From: Acidobacteriota bacterium
GTDB lineage: Bacteria; Acidobacteriota; Terriglobia; Terriglobales; Acidobacteriaceae
DNA length: 19,006 nucleotides
Assembly: GCA_003224835.1 (NCBI GenBank)
Contig: QHZX01000017.1
Span: 1-19,006, forward strand
Direction of reading: 5' to 3'
Position numbers and translations under genes: made by a program. The notes below the pieces were generated by a model, which made no database searches, was not told the DNA's origin, and was given only the letters and a program-made list of their open reading frames with translations. Positions 1-8,400 of this stretch are shown here, piece after piece (the stretch's first letter is position 1; every line of letters begins with the position of its first letter).

Positions 1-36
1 CTCTCGTTCTTCCACCTCTAACAGTTGCTGGTCCAT
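1..36 (-). CDS. Start of a gene, probably RND efflux periplasmic adaptor (partial)
   Basis: An ATG at 34-36 on the minus strand opens twelve sense codons (MDQQLLEVEERE) that run off the left edge. Purine-rich GGGAG and AGGGAC stretches lie about 5-14 bases upstream. It begins 31 bases after the stop of the RND pump on the same strand, so it is the next gene of that operon. RND pumps are commonly encoded beside a membrane-fusion (HlyD-like) adaptor, and a short charged cytoplasmic N-terminus suits one, but twelve residues cannot prove the family. An outer-membrane factor or an unrelated protein remains possible. Confidence 0.45.
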   Translation of the reverse strand, partial: MDQQLLEVEERE

Positions 37-67
37 CTAGGTCCCTATAACTCCCTTTTCTCTTGAA

Positions 68-3000
68 TTAAGACGTTTGTTCTTCAGCCCTGGCTGCACG
101 CTTCAATCGGCGTCCATGAAATATGCTGAATACCACGGGCACGAAGAAAAGCGTGGCCACCGTCGCGAACAACAAGCCACCGATAACCGCCCGTCCTAAA
201 GGCGCGTTCTGCTCTCCGCCCTCTCCCAATCCCATCGCAAGCGGAATCATGCCAATGATCATGGGCAGAGCCGTCATAATTACTGGTCGCATGCGGGTGT
301 ATCCCGCTTCAATGGCCGCATGGACTGGGCTCATGCCTTCATCCATTCTCTCCCGCGCAAAAGAAATCATCAAAATGCTATTGGCCGTTGCGACCCCGAT
401 GCACATGACCGCCCCGGTCAGGGCCGGAACGCTCAATGTGGTATGGGTTACAAACAGCATCCAGACGATTCCCGCCATAGCGCCCGGCAAAGCGGTAATG
501 ATGATGAACGGATCCAGCCACGATTGAAAGTTCACCACGATCAGCAGATACACCAAAATCACTGACATCACCAGCCCGAAGAGCAGACCGGCGAACGAAG
601 ACTGCATTGTGTGTACCTGGCCGCGGATTTCGAGATCGGTTCCGCGTGGCAAATGCCCGCGAAATGGCTGCACCGTTTCGGAAATGTCTTTCGCGACTGC
701 GCCCAGGTCGCGTCCGTCCACGCTGGCATACACATCCACCGCTGGTGTCACGTTGTAATGATTGACTACCGCGGGCTTCATCTCCGGCGTTACTGCCGCC
801 AGGTTTGCCAGTACCTGCGGTGACGCAGTTCCGTTGCTAACGGGCGTATTCATCAACGCCTGCAATGAATCGACCCGGTACTGCGGGCTCATGACTGCAA
901 CGTTGTAGCTCACGCCCGTCTTTGCATTCAGCCAGAAAGAAGGTGTGGTCTGGAAACTTGAGCTCAACGAGACGAGAAGGTTCTGTGCTACATCTCTTTC
1001 CGAGATACCGAGTTGCTGCGCCCGCACCCGGTCCACATCGAGATGTAACGTGGGCAAATCCATCATCTGCTGAACGTGGACGTCCACGGCCCCGGGAACG
1101 TGACGGATTCGGTTCGCAATCTGCTGGGCAATGAAATAGTTCTCCTGGTAATCCGACCCCACAAGTTGGATATCAATTGGCGCCGGCAAGCCAAAATTCA
1201 AAATTTGGCTCACTATGTCTGCGGGTTGAAAGAAAAACTCTATCCCCGGGAATTTCCGCGGCAGCGATTCGCGCAGTTGGTGGATGTATTGTTCGGTGGG
1301 GCGATGGTCCTTACTCAACGACACCAGCACTTCCGCATCTGAAGTTCCGACTGTGCCGGCATTGCTGTAGGTCAAATTTATTCCGCTGTAGGGCAGCCCT
1401 ATGTTGTCTAGGATTGTGGCCACTTGCTTCTGCGGCAATTCGCGGCGGATTTCCTGTTCTACCTTGTCAACCACCCGTGCCGTCTCTTCGATTCTCAGTC
1501 CGGCCCTGCCGCGAACGTGTAACCGGAATTGCCCAGCATCCACGCTGGGAAAGAAATCTCGCCCGAGAAATAGCACCAACGCGCCAGAGACGATGCAGAA
1601 TCCCAAAAAGATCGCAACGAAAGCTGCTCGGTGGTGCATCACCGACTCCATCAGGTTTCGATAGGAAGCCCGAAATCTCTCGAATCTGTGTTCAAACCGT
1701 TCCTGGAAATGCCCAATCTTGCTGGTTTTCGGCTTCTCCGCATCGTGTTCGTGATGTGTCATCAGATACATCGCCATGGTGGGCACGAGCGTTCGCGAAA
1801 GCAGATACGAAGCCAACATCGCGAACACTACTGCTTCAGCCAGCGGGACGAACAGATACCGCGCGACTCCGGTCAGAAAGAACATGGGCACAAACACGAT
1901 GCAAATAGATAATGTGGAAACGAACGCTGGCACCGCGATCTGCTGCGCACCATCGAGAATCGCCTGCTTGAGTTCTTTTCCCATATGCAGGTTGCGCTGA
2001 ATGTTTTCGATCTCTACAGTCGCGTCATCCACCAGGATTCCCACCGCCAATGCCAGCCCGCCCAGCGTCATGATGTTGAATGTCTCTCCGAGCGCGCTGA
2101 GCACAAGAACTGAAGTCAGAATTGAAAGAGGAATTGACGTCGCAATGATCAGAGTGCTGCGCCAGTTGCCCAGAAAAAGCAATATCATCGCCGCAGTAAG
2201 GCAAGCGGCTATCACAGCCTCCTTCAGCACCCCAGCAATGGCTGCTCGGACAAATATCGACTGATCGAATAACTGCGTCACATTCAGCCCCTGCGGCCAC
2301 CACGCTGGTAGTCGATGCGTTCCCGTTTTTCAAAACACTCAGCAGGGTCCCGCGCGTGCCGTCCTGCCGGACAATATTGGTCTGAGGATTAAAGCCATCA
2401 CGGACATGGGCTACGTCGCGGATGTAAATGGTCGCGCCATTCACAGTTCTGATCGGAATATCGTTTAGTTCGGCAACTGTGAGCGGGCTGGCGTTGAGTT
2501 CAACCTGATACTCCAGCGGTCCCATCTTTGCGGTCCCTGATGGGAGAATCAGGTTCTGTGCGGTGATCGCATTCACCACATCGACTGGGGTCAGGTGCTT
2601 GGCTTGCAGTGCAGGCGTGTCAATGTCCACCGAAACCACGCGCTGTTTGCCTCCATACGGATACGGAATCGCCGCGCCGGGCACCGTAATGAGCTGCGTT
2701 CGCAAAAAATTCAACGTAAAGTCATTGAGTTGTTGCTCAGAGTAGCTGGGACTGCTTACGCCAATCTGAAGAATCGGCACTGTCGATGCCGAATATTGAA
2801 TGACCAGCGGCGGCGTAGTTCCGGGAGGCAATTGCCGGATTATCGTTTGCGAAATCGCTGTGACCTGCGCCAGCGCAGTCTGAATGTTCGCCGTGGGCTG
2901 GAAGAAAATCTTAACGACCGCAATCCCATTCAACGACTGCGATTCAATATGCTCAATATCATTGACCAGGGTGGTAAGGCCGCGTTCTGTCACCGTCGTT

Positions 3001-3188
3001 ACGCGGTTCGACATTTCTTGCGGCGAAAGACCACTGTAGTTCCAAACTAGGCTGATGACCGGAATGTCGATGTTCGGGAAAACGTCAGTCGGGGTGCGCT
3101 CGATCACGATTGGGCTGAGAATGAGTATCAACAGCGCCATCACCACGAACGTGTAGGGTCGACGTAGGGCTAATGCGACAATCCACAT
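68..3188 (-). pseudogene. RND-family efflux pump inner-membrane subunit, disrupted by a frameshifting deletion
   Basis: This is a proton-driven drug or metal exporter of the AcrB/HAE/CzcA superfamily, which sits in the inner membrane and works with an adaptor and outer-membrane channel. Translation from ATG 3188 gives the typical start (MWIVALALRRPY, first membrane helix, then the porter domain with PTDVFPNIDIPV) for about 299 residues, as far as STTSVVAA. The reading then continues one frame over at GLNVTQLFDQS and runs 737 residues to the stop at 68, with the TM4 acidic pair (GILVDDATVEIENI) and the usual C-terminal helices. Frames switch at 2291-2297. Family members have roughly 12-15 more residues here, so bases were lost, not merely one inserted. 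The two parts total about 1037 residues, close to the normal 1020-1060. The ATG-like codon at 2281 is an internal valine GTG and not a start. Either a recent pseudogene or an assembly error. Confidence 0.85.
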
Positions 3189-3323
3189 AGGCAGGACTAA
3201 GCTGAACAGATGATTCTAAATAGGATAGGGACTCAAAAAGTGCGTGCACAGAGGTCCTGTCGGCTGCGTTCATCAGAAATTTGGCTGAGCTTAGTCCCCT
3301 GAATTAGGTATGATCCAAAAACA

Positions 3324-3500
3324 ATGTTGAACCGAAGCGAGTTGCCAAAGACGCCCGAGTCAGGCCAGAAAAGATCCGAGAACTCCGCTCTTGATCCATC
3401 CCAGTTCTGCCCTAACTGCTCACAACGGCTGGTAGATCATCGGTGCAAAGTGAAGTGTCCGCAATGCGGCTATTACCTGAGCTGCTCAGATTTTTACTGA
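3324..3500 (+). CDS. Small zinc-ribbon protein, 58 aa
   Basis: ATG at 3324 opens a 58-residue protein ending at TGA 3498-3500. The first 27 residues are polar and probably disordered. The C-terminal half holds a compact cysteine-rich module: CPNC at 29-32, His39, Cys41, CPQC at 45-48, and Cys54 near the end (SCSDFY). Paired CxxC knuckles of this spacing are typical of zinc ribbons, so I infer one bound zinc with Cys41/His39/Cys54 as possible extra ligands. Function is unknown; nucleic-acid or protein binding is usual for such folds. The gene stands alone between the divergent RND pump and the convergent OsmC gene. It is short enough to be missed by length-filtered gene callers. No strong ribosome site is visible, which lowers confidence slightly. 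Confidence 0.7.
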   Translation: MLNRSELPKTPESGQKRSENSALDPSQFCPNCSQRLVDHRCKVKCPQCGYYLSCSDFY

Positions 3501-3540
3501 TTCTTTTTAGTCGTCGCGTAGGTTGGGCAACACCGTGCGT

Positions 3541-3966
3541 TCAGCGCTCCAGCTTCGCGCTCATCGTGATCTTCGCGTTTAGGACCTTCGAGACTGGGCA
3601 CCCTGCCTTCGCATTCTCAGCCGCTTTTTGAAACGCGGCATCATCGGCCTTGGGAACACGCGCTCTCACATCCAAATGGATAGAAGTGATCGCGAAGCCT
3701 GATTCTTGTTTTTCCATCTTCAAATTGGCAGTCGTGTTAATACTCTCTGGCGTAAGATTCGCCGCGCCTAATTGTGCCGAGAGTGCCATCGAGAAACAGG
3801 CCGCGTGCGCAGCCGCGATGAGTTCTTCCGGATTGGTGCCCGGAGCATCTTCAAAACGTGTCTTGAATGAATACGGTACGTGAGAAAAAACACCGCTAGG
3901 CGCTGAGAACTCGCCCTTGCCGTCTTTGAGGCCGCCCTTCCAAACTGCGCTTGCCTTACGTTCCAT
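3541..3966 (-). CDS. osmC: OsmC-family peroxiredoxin
   Basis: A 141-residue OsmC/Ohr-fold peroxidase that reduces organic hydroperoxides in the cytoplasm using a cysteine pair. The first catalytic cysteine is Cys57 in the helix NPEELIAAAHAACFSMALS, and the resolving cysteine is Cys123 in AGCPVSKVL. Arg37 in FKTRFEDAP is the likely catalytic arginine. The length matches OsmC (about 140 residues), and the AACFSMAL form fits the OsmC branch better than Ohr. AAGGAG lies 11 bases before the ATG. A perfect 12-base palindrome (ATCTG-AA-CAGAT, 3990-4001) sits just upstream of that ribosome site and is a candidate operator. The HisKA-like gene lies 91 bases upstream on the same strand, so cotranscription is possible. 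Confidence 0.93.
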   Translation of the reverse strand: MERKASAVWKGGLKDGKGEFSAPSGVFSHVPYSFKTRFEDAPGTNPEELIAAAHAACFSMALSAQLGAANLTPESINTTANLKMEKQESGFAITSIHLDVRARVPKADDAAFQKAAENAKAGCPVSKVLNAKITMSAKLER

Positions 3967-3989
3967 AGATCCACTTTCTCCTTGAAGAA

Positions 3990-4001
3990 ATCTGAACAGA
4001 T
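3990..4001. promoter_or_regulatory. 12-bp palindrome upstream of osmC, candidate operator
   Basis: ATCTGAACAGAT is perfectly palindromic apart from its two central bases, and it lies just 5' of the osmC ribosome site. Its right part, CTGAACAGAT, recurs exactly at 3202-3211, 14 bases before the RND pump start. A shared repressor site is possible, but no regulator gene here can be tied to it. Confidence 0.3.
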
Positions 4002-4019
4002 AAGCATTTTAGATGAAGC

Positions 4020-4038
4020 CTCGGGAGTTCGCTCCGAG
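4020..4038 (-). terminator. Hairpin after the HisKA-like gene, possible terminator
   Basis: CTCGGGAG and CTCCGAG pair around a TTCG loop with one bulged G, 20 bases beyond the stop of the 87-aa gene. On the minus strand it is followed by an A/T-rich tract but not a clean run of T, so termination is uncertain. Confidence 0.3.
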
Positions 4039-4057
4039 CGCGGATTTATGGCAGTCC

Positions 4058-4321
4058 TCACTCTTCACTCATCGATCGCAGCAGCTTCCTCATTTCCCGA
4101 TTGATCCTTGCTGCCTCGTCAGACGAAGCCTCGAGAAGCTGCGCCCAGCGCTTGCTATCGCCTTCCAGCTTGACTTGGCCGAGAAGATACGACGCCTGCA
4201 TGATCGCTTCCAGCGAGTTGCTCAAGTCGTGAGCCAGTGCCCGCAACTGCTCGACGTCTTTTTGCACGTCAAGTTTCTGCCTCTCAGTTTCAGCTCTTCG
4301 AACTACCGGCTTCTCAGCCAT
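4058..4321 (-). CDS. HisKA-like dimerisation/phosphoacceptor domain protein, 87 aa
   Basis: This small soluble protein is essentially one helical hairpin. Residues about 24-45 read EQLRALAHDLSNSLEAIMQA, matching the H-box of HisKA histidine kinases, with His31 as the candidate phosphorylated residue and Asp32/Asn35 in the expected places. Residues 60-85 form a second charged helix (LLEASSDEAARINREMRKLL). There is no HATPase_c domain (no N, G1 or G2 boxes), no sensor and no membrane segment, and the start and stop are clean: GGGAG lies 6 bases before the ATG. It could serve as a phosphotransfer or dimerisation module, or be a decayed kinase fragment. The receiver proteins at 11.5-12.6 kb are possible but unproven partners. 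It is upstream of osmC on the same strand. Confidence 0.65.
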   Translation of the reverse strand: MAEKPVVRRAETERQKLDVQKDVEQLRALAHDLSNSLEAIMQASYLLGQVKLEGDSKRWAQLLEASSDEAARINREMRKLLRSMSEE

Positions 4322-4388
4322 CCATGGCTCCCTGTTGCTGGTATTGCGATGCTGCCCAGTGCTTTCGCGCGCCTTGAAAGTGCCAGGT

Positions 4389-4417
4389 TTGACACTCCGT
4401 CCGCGCCTTGTAAGAAT
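4389..4417 (+). promoter_or_regulatory. Sigma-70-type promoter of tRNA-Leu
   Basis: A perfect -35 hexamer TTGACA at 4389-4394 is followed after 16-17 bases by TAAGAAT at 4411-4417. The spacing and the position about 58 bases before the mature tRNA suit a housekeeping promoter giving a short 5' leader. Confidence 0.6.
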
Positions 4418-4474
4418 AGATGCCGTAGTCTCTTCCTTTCAAGACGGCTTGGCCGCAGCGCTAAGCACTCACTT

Positions 4475-4561
4475 GCCGAAGTGGCGGAATTGGCAGACGC
4501 GCATGGTTCAGGTCCATGTACCCGCAAGGGTGTGGGGGTTCGAGTCCCTTCTTCGGCACCA
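4475..4561 (+). tRNA. tRNA-Leu, anticodon CAG
   Basis: An 87-base class II tRNA. The acceptor arm is GCCGAAG (4475-4481) with CTTCGGC (4551-4557). The D arm stem is GCG/CGC around GAATTGGCAGA. The anticodon stem CATGG/CCATG encloses TTCAGGT, placing anticodon CAG at 4509-4511, which reads leucine codon CTG. A long variable arm (CCC-GCAA-GGG) marks the Leu/Ser/Tyr class. The T arm is GGGGG-TTCGAGT-CCCTT with two terminal G-T pairs. The discriminator A is followed by an encoded CCA (4559-4561). All arms pair, so it should be functional. Confidence 0.97.
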
Positions 4562-4636
4562 TTACTTTTGGAATCTAGCGTTTACGTGCTGGTGCTACCT
4601 ACACTGCTACCACATCAGTGAAGGAGAACAAGCACC

Positions 4637-4681
4637 ATGCCCAATCGTGAAGTCAACCTCACCAAACGAATCCTTAAGTGA
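4637..4681 (+). other. 14-codon ORF (possible leader peptide or broken PadR N-terminus)
   Basis: AAGGAG at 4621-4626 lies 10 bases before ATG 4637, the best initiation site in the region. That frame encodes MPNREVNLTKRILK and stops at 4679-4681, inside the PadR gene, which is read one frame over. It may be a regulatory leader peptide, or the original PadR N-terminus separated by an indel. Confidence 0.35.
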
Positions 4682-4982
4682 ACCGGTATTACTGGTCCTG
4701 CTGAGCCTGGCGGAGCAGCCGCGGCACGGCTATTCAATACTGAAAGACGTTGAATCCCTGAGTGGCGGACGCGTGCTGCTCAGCACAGGCACTTTGTACG
4801 GAGCACTGCAGCGCCTGCTCGATCACAGCTGGATCGAACGCGTCGAAGAAGAGAATACCCCGCGCGATCGTCGAACATACCGGCTCACCTCACGCGGGCG
4901 GCGTAACCTGCAAATGGAAATTGAACGCATGCGCCACCTTACGAAGTTGGCGACCCTGCGCATGGCCCGCAAGGAGGCGTGA
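4647..4982 (+). CDS. PadR-family transcriptional repressor
   Basis: A small winged-helix repressor of about 111 residues. The PadR signature is clear: EPVLLVLLSLAEQPRHGYSI (helix 1-2), then LSTGTLYGALQRLLDHSWIE (recognition helix), then the wing RDRRTYRLTSRGRRNL and a C-terminal dimerisation helix (LQMEIERMRHLTKLATL). In this frame the nearest start is GTG 4647, which has no ribosome site at normal distance. The strong AAGGAG instead serves ATG 4637 in another frame, so the true start is uncertain (see the 14-codon ORF). The gene is followed immediately by a membrane protein whose ribosome site lies in the last PadR codons, so the two are translationally linked. In such pairs the repressor usually controls its own operon. 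Confidence 0.88.
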   Translation: MKSTSPNESLSEPVLLVLLSLAEQPRHGYSILKDVESLSGGRVLLSTGTLYGALQRLLDHSWIERVEEENTPRDRRTYRLTSRGRRNLQMEIERMRHLTKLATLRMARKEA

Positions 4983-4984
4983 AC

Positions 4985-5491
4985 GTGGCGCTCACGGTTT
5001 ACTGTTGGTTGTTATTCCTGTATCCGGGCAGCTATCGCGATGAACTCGGCGAGGAGATGACGTCCGTCTTCCGCGATGCACGAAATACCCTTCCGCCAGC
5101 ACTGGCTGCAAAGATCAGATTTTACCGACGCGAATTTTGTGGACTCCTGTCGGGTGCCCTGCGTGCGCACTTTGACCGTCTGTTCGGGCCCGCCATTCCA
5201 TCTTGGAGGATCTATATGCAACCCAATTTTCGTTTTCCCCGCTCGACCGTGTTCTTGATGTGGGTCATCCTGGCGGGTGTGCTCCTTACAATCGAGAAGG
5301 CAAAAACTATTCAGGTGAAGTACGGGCCTGAGGAAATTATGGCCGTCTGGAACTCGCTGCCTTGGTTTCTTTTCCTCTTTCCGGCGCTTGCGTGTGCCGC
5401 CGTTGCCGCAGTATGGGGACTCCTCTTTGCCCTGCGTCGCACGGGGATGCACCGGCTTGGCAGAGTGCAGACCTGGCCGGAACAGCAATAG
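4985..5491 (+). CDS. Small two-helix membrane protein partnered with PadR
   Basis: A 168-residue protein from GTG 4985, chosen because AAGGAGG at 4971-4977 lies 7 bases upstream; the alternative GTG 4979 would leave only one base. The N-terminal half (LLFLYPGSYRDELGEEMTSV, then an amphipathic region with many Arg) resembles the short prefix domain found at the start of Acidobacteria MacB-like permeases regulated by PadR proteins; this is family memory, not a search result. Two membrane helices follow at about 88-104 and 126-150, ending in a short basic cytoplasmic tail. No permease or ATPase domain is present. It may be a PadR-controlled stress membrane protein or a relic of a permease. Its stop is two bases from the stop of the convergent oxidoreductase gene. 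Confidence 0.75.
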   Translation: MALTVYCWLLFLYPGSYRDELGEEMTSVFRDARNTLPPALAAKIRFYRREFCGLLSGALRAHFDRLFGPAIPSWRIYMQPNFRFPRSTVFLMWVILAGVLLTIEKAKTIQVKYGPEEIMAVWNSLPWFLFLFPALACAAVAAVWGLLFALRRTGMHRLGRVQTWPEQQ

Positions 5492-5493
5492 CA

Positions 5494-8400
5494 CTATTTC
5501 TTTCTTTTCGTCCAGAGCAGCCCAAGCGCGGCAACAGCAGCAATCGTGCTAGCGCAAATGAGGCCCGCGCGGCGCATGGAACGTCGCTGTCCGTCTAATC
5601 GCGGCTGCGTTGAGCGGGATTCTGGATAAATGCCATCCGGCCCATAGGGTCCTTCTTTCATTGCAATGGAGATTACTTCCGCCAGATGCAATGCCTGGCG
5701 ATTCGTTTGTTGCTCAATCTGTTCTTTGCAGCTGAATCCGTCAGCCACAATGAATGTGGAGAGACCTGCCTTACGGACCCGGGGAAGCAAGGCTCGCTCA
5801 CCGGCTTTGATCGACACATTGTATTTCTCGCGCTCGTAGCCAAACGAGCCGGCCATTCCGCAACAGCCGGACGAGAGAATTTCATAGTGCAGGCCCAATT
5901 TATCCATCACCTTTTCTTCTTCCTTCAATCGCATGATGGCTTTGTGATGACAATGGCCCTGCACGATTGCTTTGCGGTTTAGCTTCGGCGGCGTGTATCC
6001 ATCGGCTTTTTTCTCCAGAAACTCGGCGAGAGTGAAGGTTTGCTCCATCAGTTTGTGAGCGCGTGGCACATCTGGCATCAGGCCGTTCAGTTCGTCCCGG
6101 AAGACAGAGCAGCAACTCGGTTCGAGCACGACTACGGACGTGCCCTCATCGATTTCGGGAGCTAGCGTTGTGAGTATTCGATCAAGATAGGATCGGGCCA
6201 TTTTTAGAAATCCGTAATCGTAGAGCGGCCTGCCGCAACAAAGATCTTTTCTTGGGACGACAACCTGAAAGCCAGCGGATTCAAGCACCTCGACGGCAGC
6301 CTTCGCGGTTTCAGGTTTGAAGTAGTTGTTGAACGTGTCTGGCCAGAGGATCACTTTTGCGCGATTCTGGTTTCGAGGCCCGCGCTTGCGAAACCAGGCT
6401 TTGAACGTCTCCGGCGCAAACGCCGGAATCCGCCGCTGTTGTGGCATGCCGGCGGCAAGTTTCGCGATCGCGCTCAGTCCGGGAGTTTGCGTGAACAGAT
6501 TGGCGAATCCTGGCGCGGCCGACGCAAATCGCGCCCACTTATTGATCCACCCGAAAGCGTATGCATGTCTGGGGCGTAAGCGCCCTTCCCAATAATGCGA
6601 GAGAAATTCGGCTTTGTAGGTGGCAATATCAACGTTGACGGGGCAATCACCTTTGCATCCCTTACATGAAAGGCAGAGGTCAAGCGCTTCTTTGACATTT
6701 TCATCGCGCCAACCTTCCTTGATTACATCGCCATGTAGCATCTCCCAAAGCAAGTGCGCCCGACCGCGCGTTGTGTGTTTCTCCTCAAGCGTGACCATGT
6801 AACTAGGACACATCGTGTCCTGCTCACCGCTTCCGTTCAATCGCCGGCACTTGCCCACGCCGACACATCGCAAAGCCGCGTGCGAGAAGCTTCCGTTATC
6901 ATCCGGGAATTTGAAATGTGTATCCGGTTCCCATGGTTTGTAATTCGCGCCCAAACGCAAATTCTGATCGATCCGATAAGGCTCGACGATCTTACCCGGA
7001 TTCATCTTCCAATCCGGGTCCCAAATGGATTTGAACTCGCGAAAAGCCTCGATCAACTCGCGCCCAAACATTTTGTATAGAAACTCAGCTTTCGATTGCC
7101 CGTCGCCATGTTCGCCTGAAAGCGACCCGTCAAAGCCGACTACCAGATCGGTGGCTTCGTCCATAAATGCACGCCATTTCTGGATACCGCGACGAGTTTG
7201 CAAGTCGAAGTTGATTCGGCAATGGATACAGCCTTGGCCCACGCAGATACGCGCCAACTTTCTCCGGCGGGACAGCAGAATCTTCCCAACCTTCCCATGT
7301 GACGGGATCCCCGGGAACAAACGCGGTAGCGCCCAATCCAGACTCGCGCACTTGCCACATATTTTCTTGGTCTTCATCGGAAGTGAACAGCTTCATAGTC
7401 GGCGGGTGCGCGTGTGACCTAAGCCTTTCCATGAATTCGTTCGCGCGCTCAATTGCTTGATCTTTCGTTTCTTCTCCAAACTCCGCCATCAGCCAGCCTT
7501 TTCCGTCGGGCAGCATGGACAAGTGGTCGCGGAACGCTCCGCCCTTTTTCTTCATACCGGCAATGAGAAACTCATCCATTCCCTCAAGTGCAATGGGATC
7601 GAATTCGAGGACATCGGGCACATGATCGGCAGCCTGGTAAACCTCGGGATAGCCGAGCACGACAAGCACACGACCAGGGCGGCTGGGCACCAGTCGAACT
7701 TTGGCATCTAGAATTGTGACGCACGTACTTTCGCTACCGACGAGGGCGCGGGCGATATTGAAACGGCCATCGTCCCCCGGTAACAGCCGATCGAGGTTGT
7801 ACCCGGAAACGCGGCGCGGGAGTTTTGGATAATTGCGCCTGATGAGGCCGGCGTAGCTGTCGCGTAGGCTCTTGAGCCTTGCATAAACATTTCCGGCGCG
7901 GCCGCCGATTTGAATCGCGGCTTGCAATTCCTCCTCATTCATCCAGCCGACACTCATGCAGGTGCCGTCGTAGAGCAAGATATCCATGGACTCGACGTTC
8001 TCCACCGCCTTGCCCGCCATCTGAGCGTGAGCGCCGCAGGAATTATTTCCGAGCATTCCGCCAAAGGTGCAGTGCGTGTGCGTGGCGGGATCTGGGCCCC
8101 AAGTCAGCTTGTACGGCTCGGCCGCGTGTCGCAGCTGATCGCAAATCGTTCCCGGCTGAACACGCGCGTACTTCTCAGAAATGTTCAATTCAAGAATGTT
8201 GTGCAGGTACTTGGTCCAGTCGATAACGATCGCAACGTTACAGCACTGGCCGGCAACACTGGTGCCGCCACCACGTGAAAGCACAGGCGCGCCGAATTGG
8301 TGGCATGCGGCGACAGTCTGAATAACGTCCTCGATTGATTGAGGAATCACTACACCGATCGGGACCTGCCTGTAATTGGAGGCATCCACCGCATACATGC

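Noticed and set aside
1177..1908. A 243-codon plus-strand ORF within the RND pump gene.
   Set aside because: It is the antisense of a clearly coding, conserved RND sequence; Arg/Ser/Pro-rich shadow composition with no domain.
2281..2283. Apparent start of a separate 737-aa RND protein.
   Set aside because: The codon is an internal GTG valine of the conserved NVTQLFDQS motif; a pump starting there would lack TM1 and half the porter domain.
4013..4621. Long plus-strand ORF running through the HisKA-like gene and tRNA-Leu.
   Set aside because: It overlaps a well-formed tRNA and an opposite-strand gene, has low-complexity shadow composition and no family motifs.
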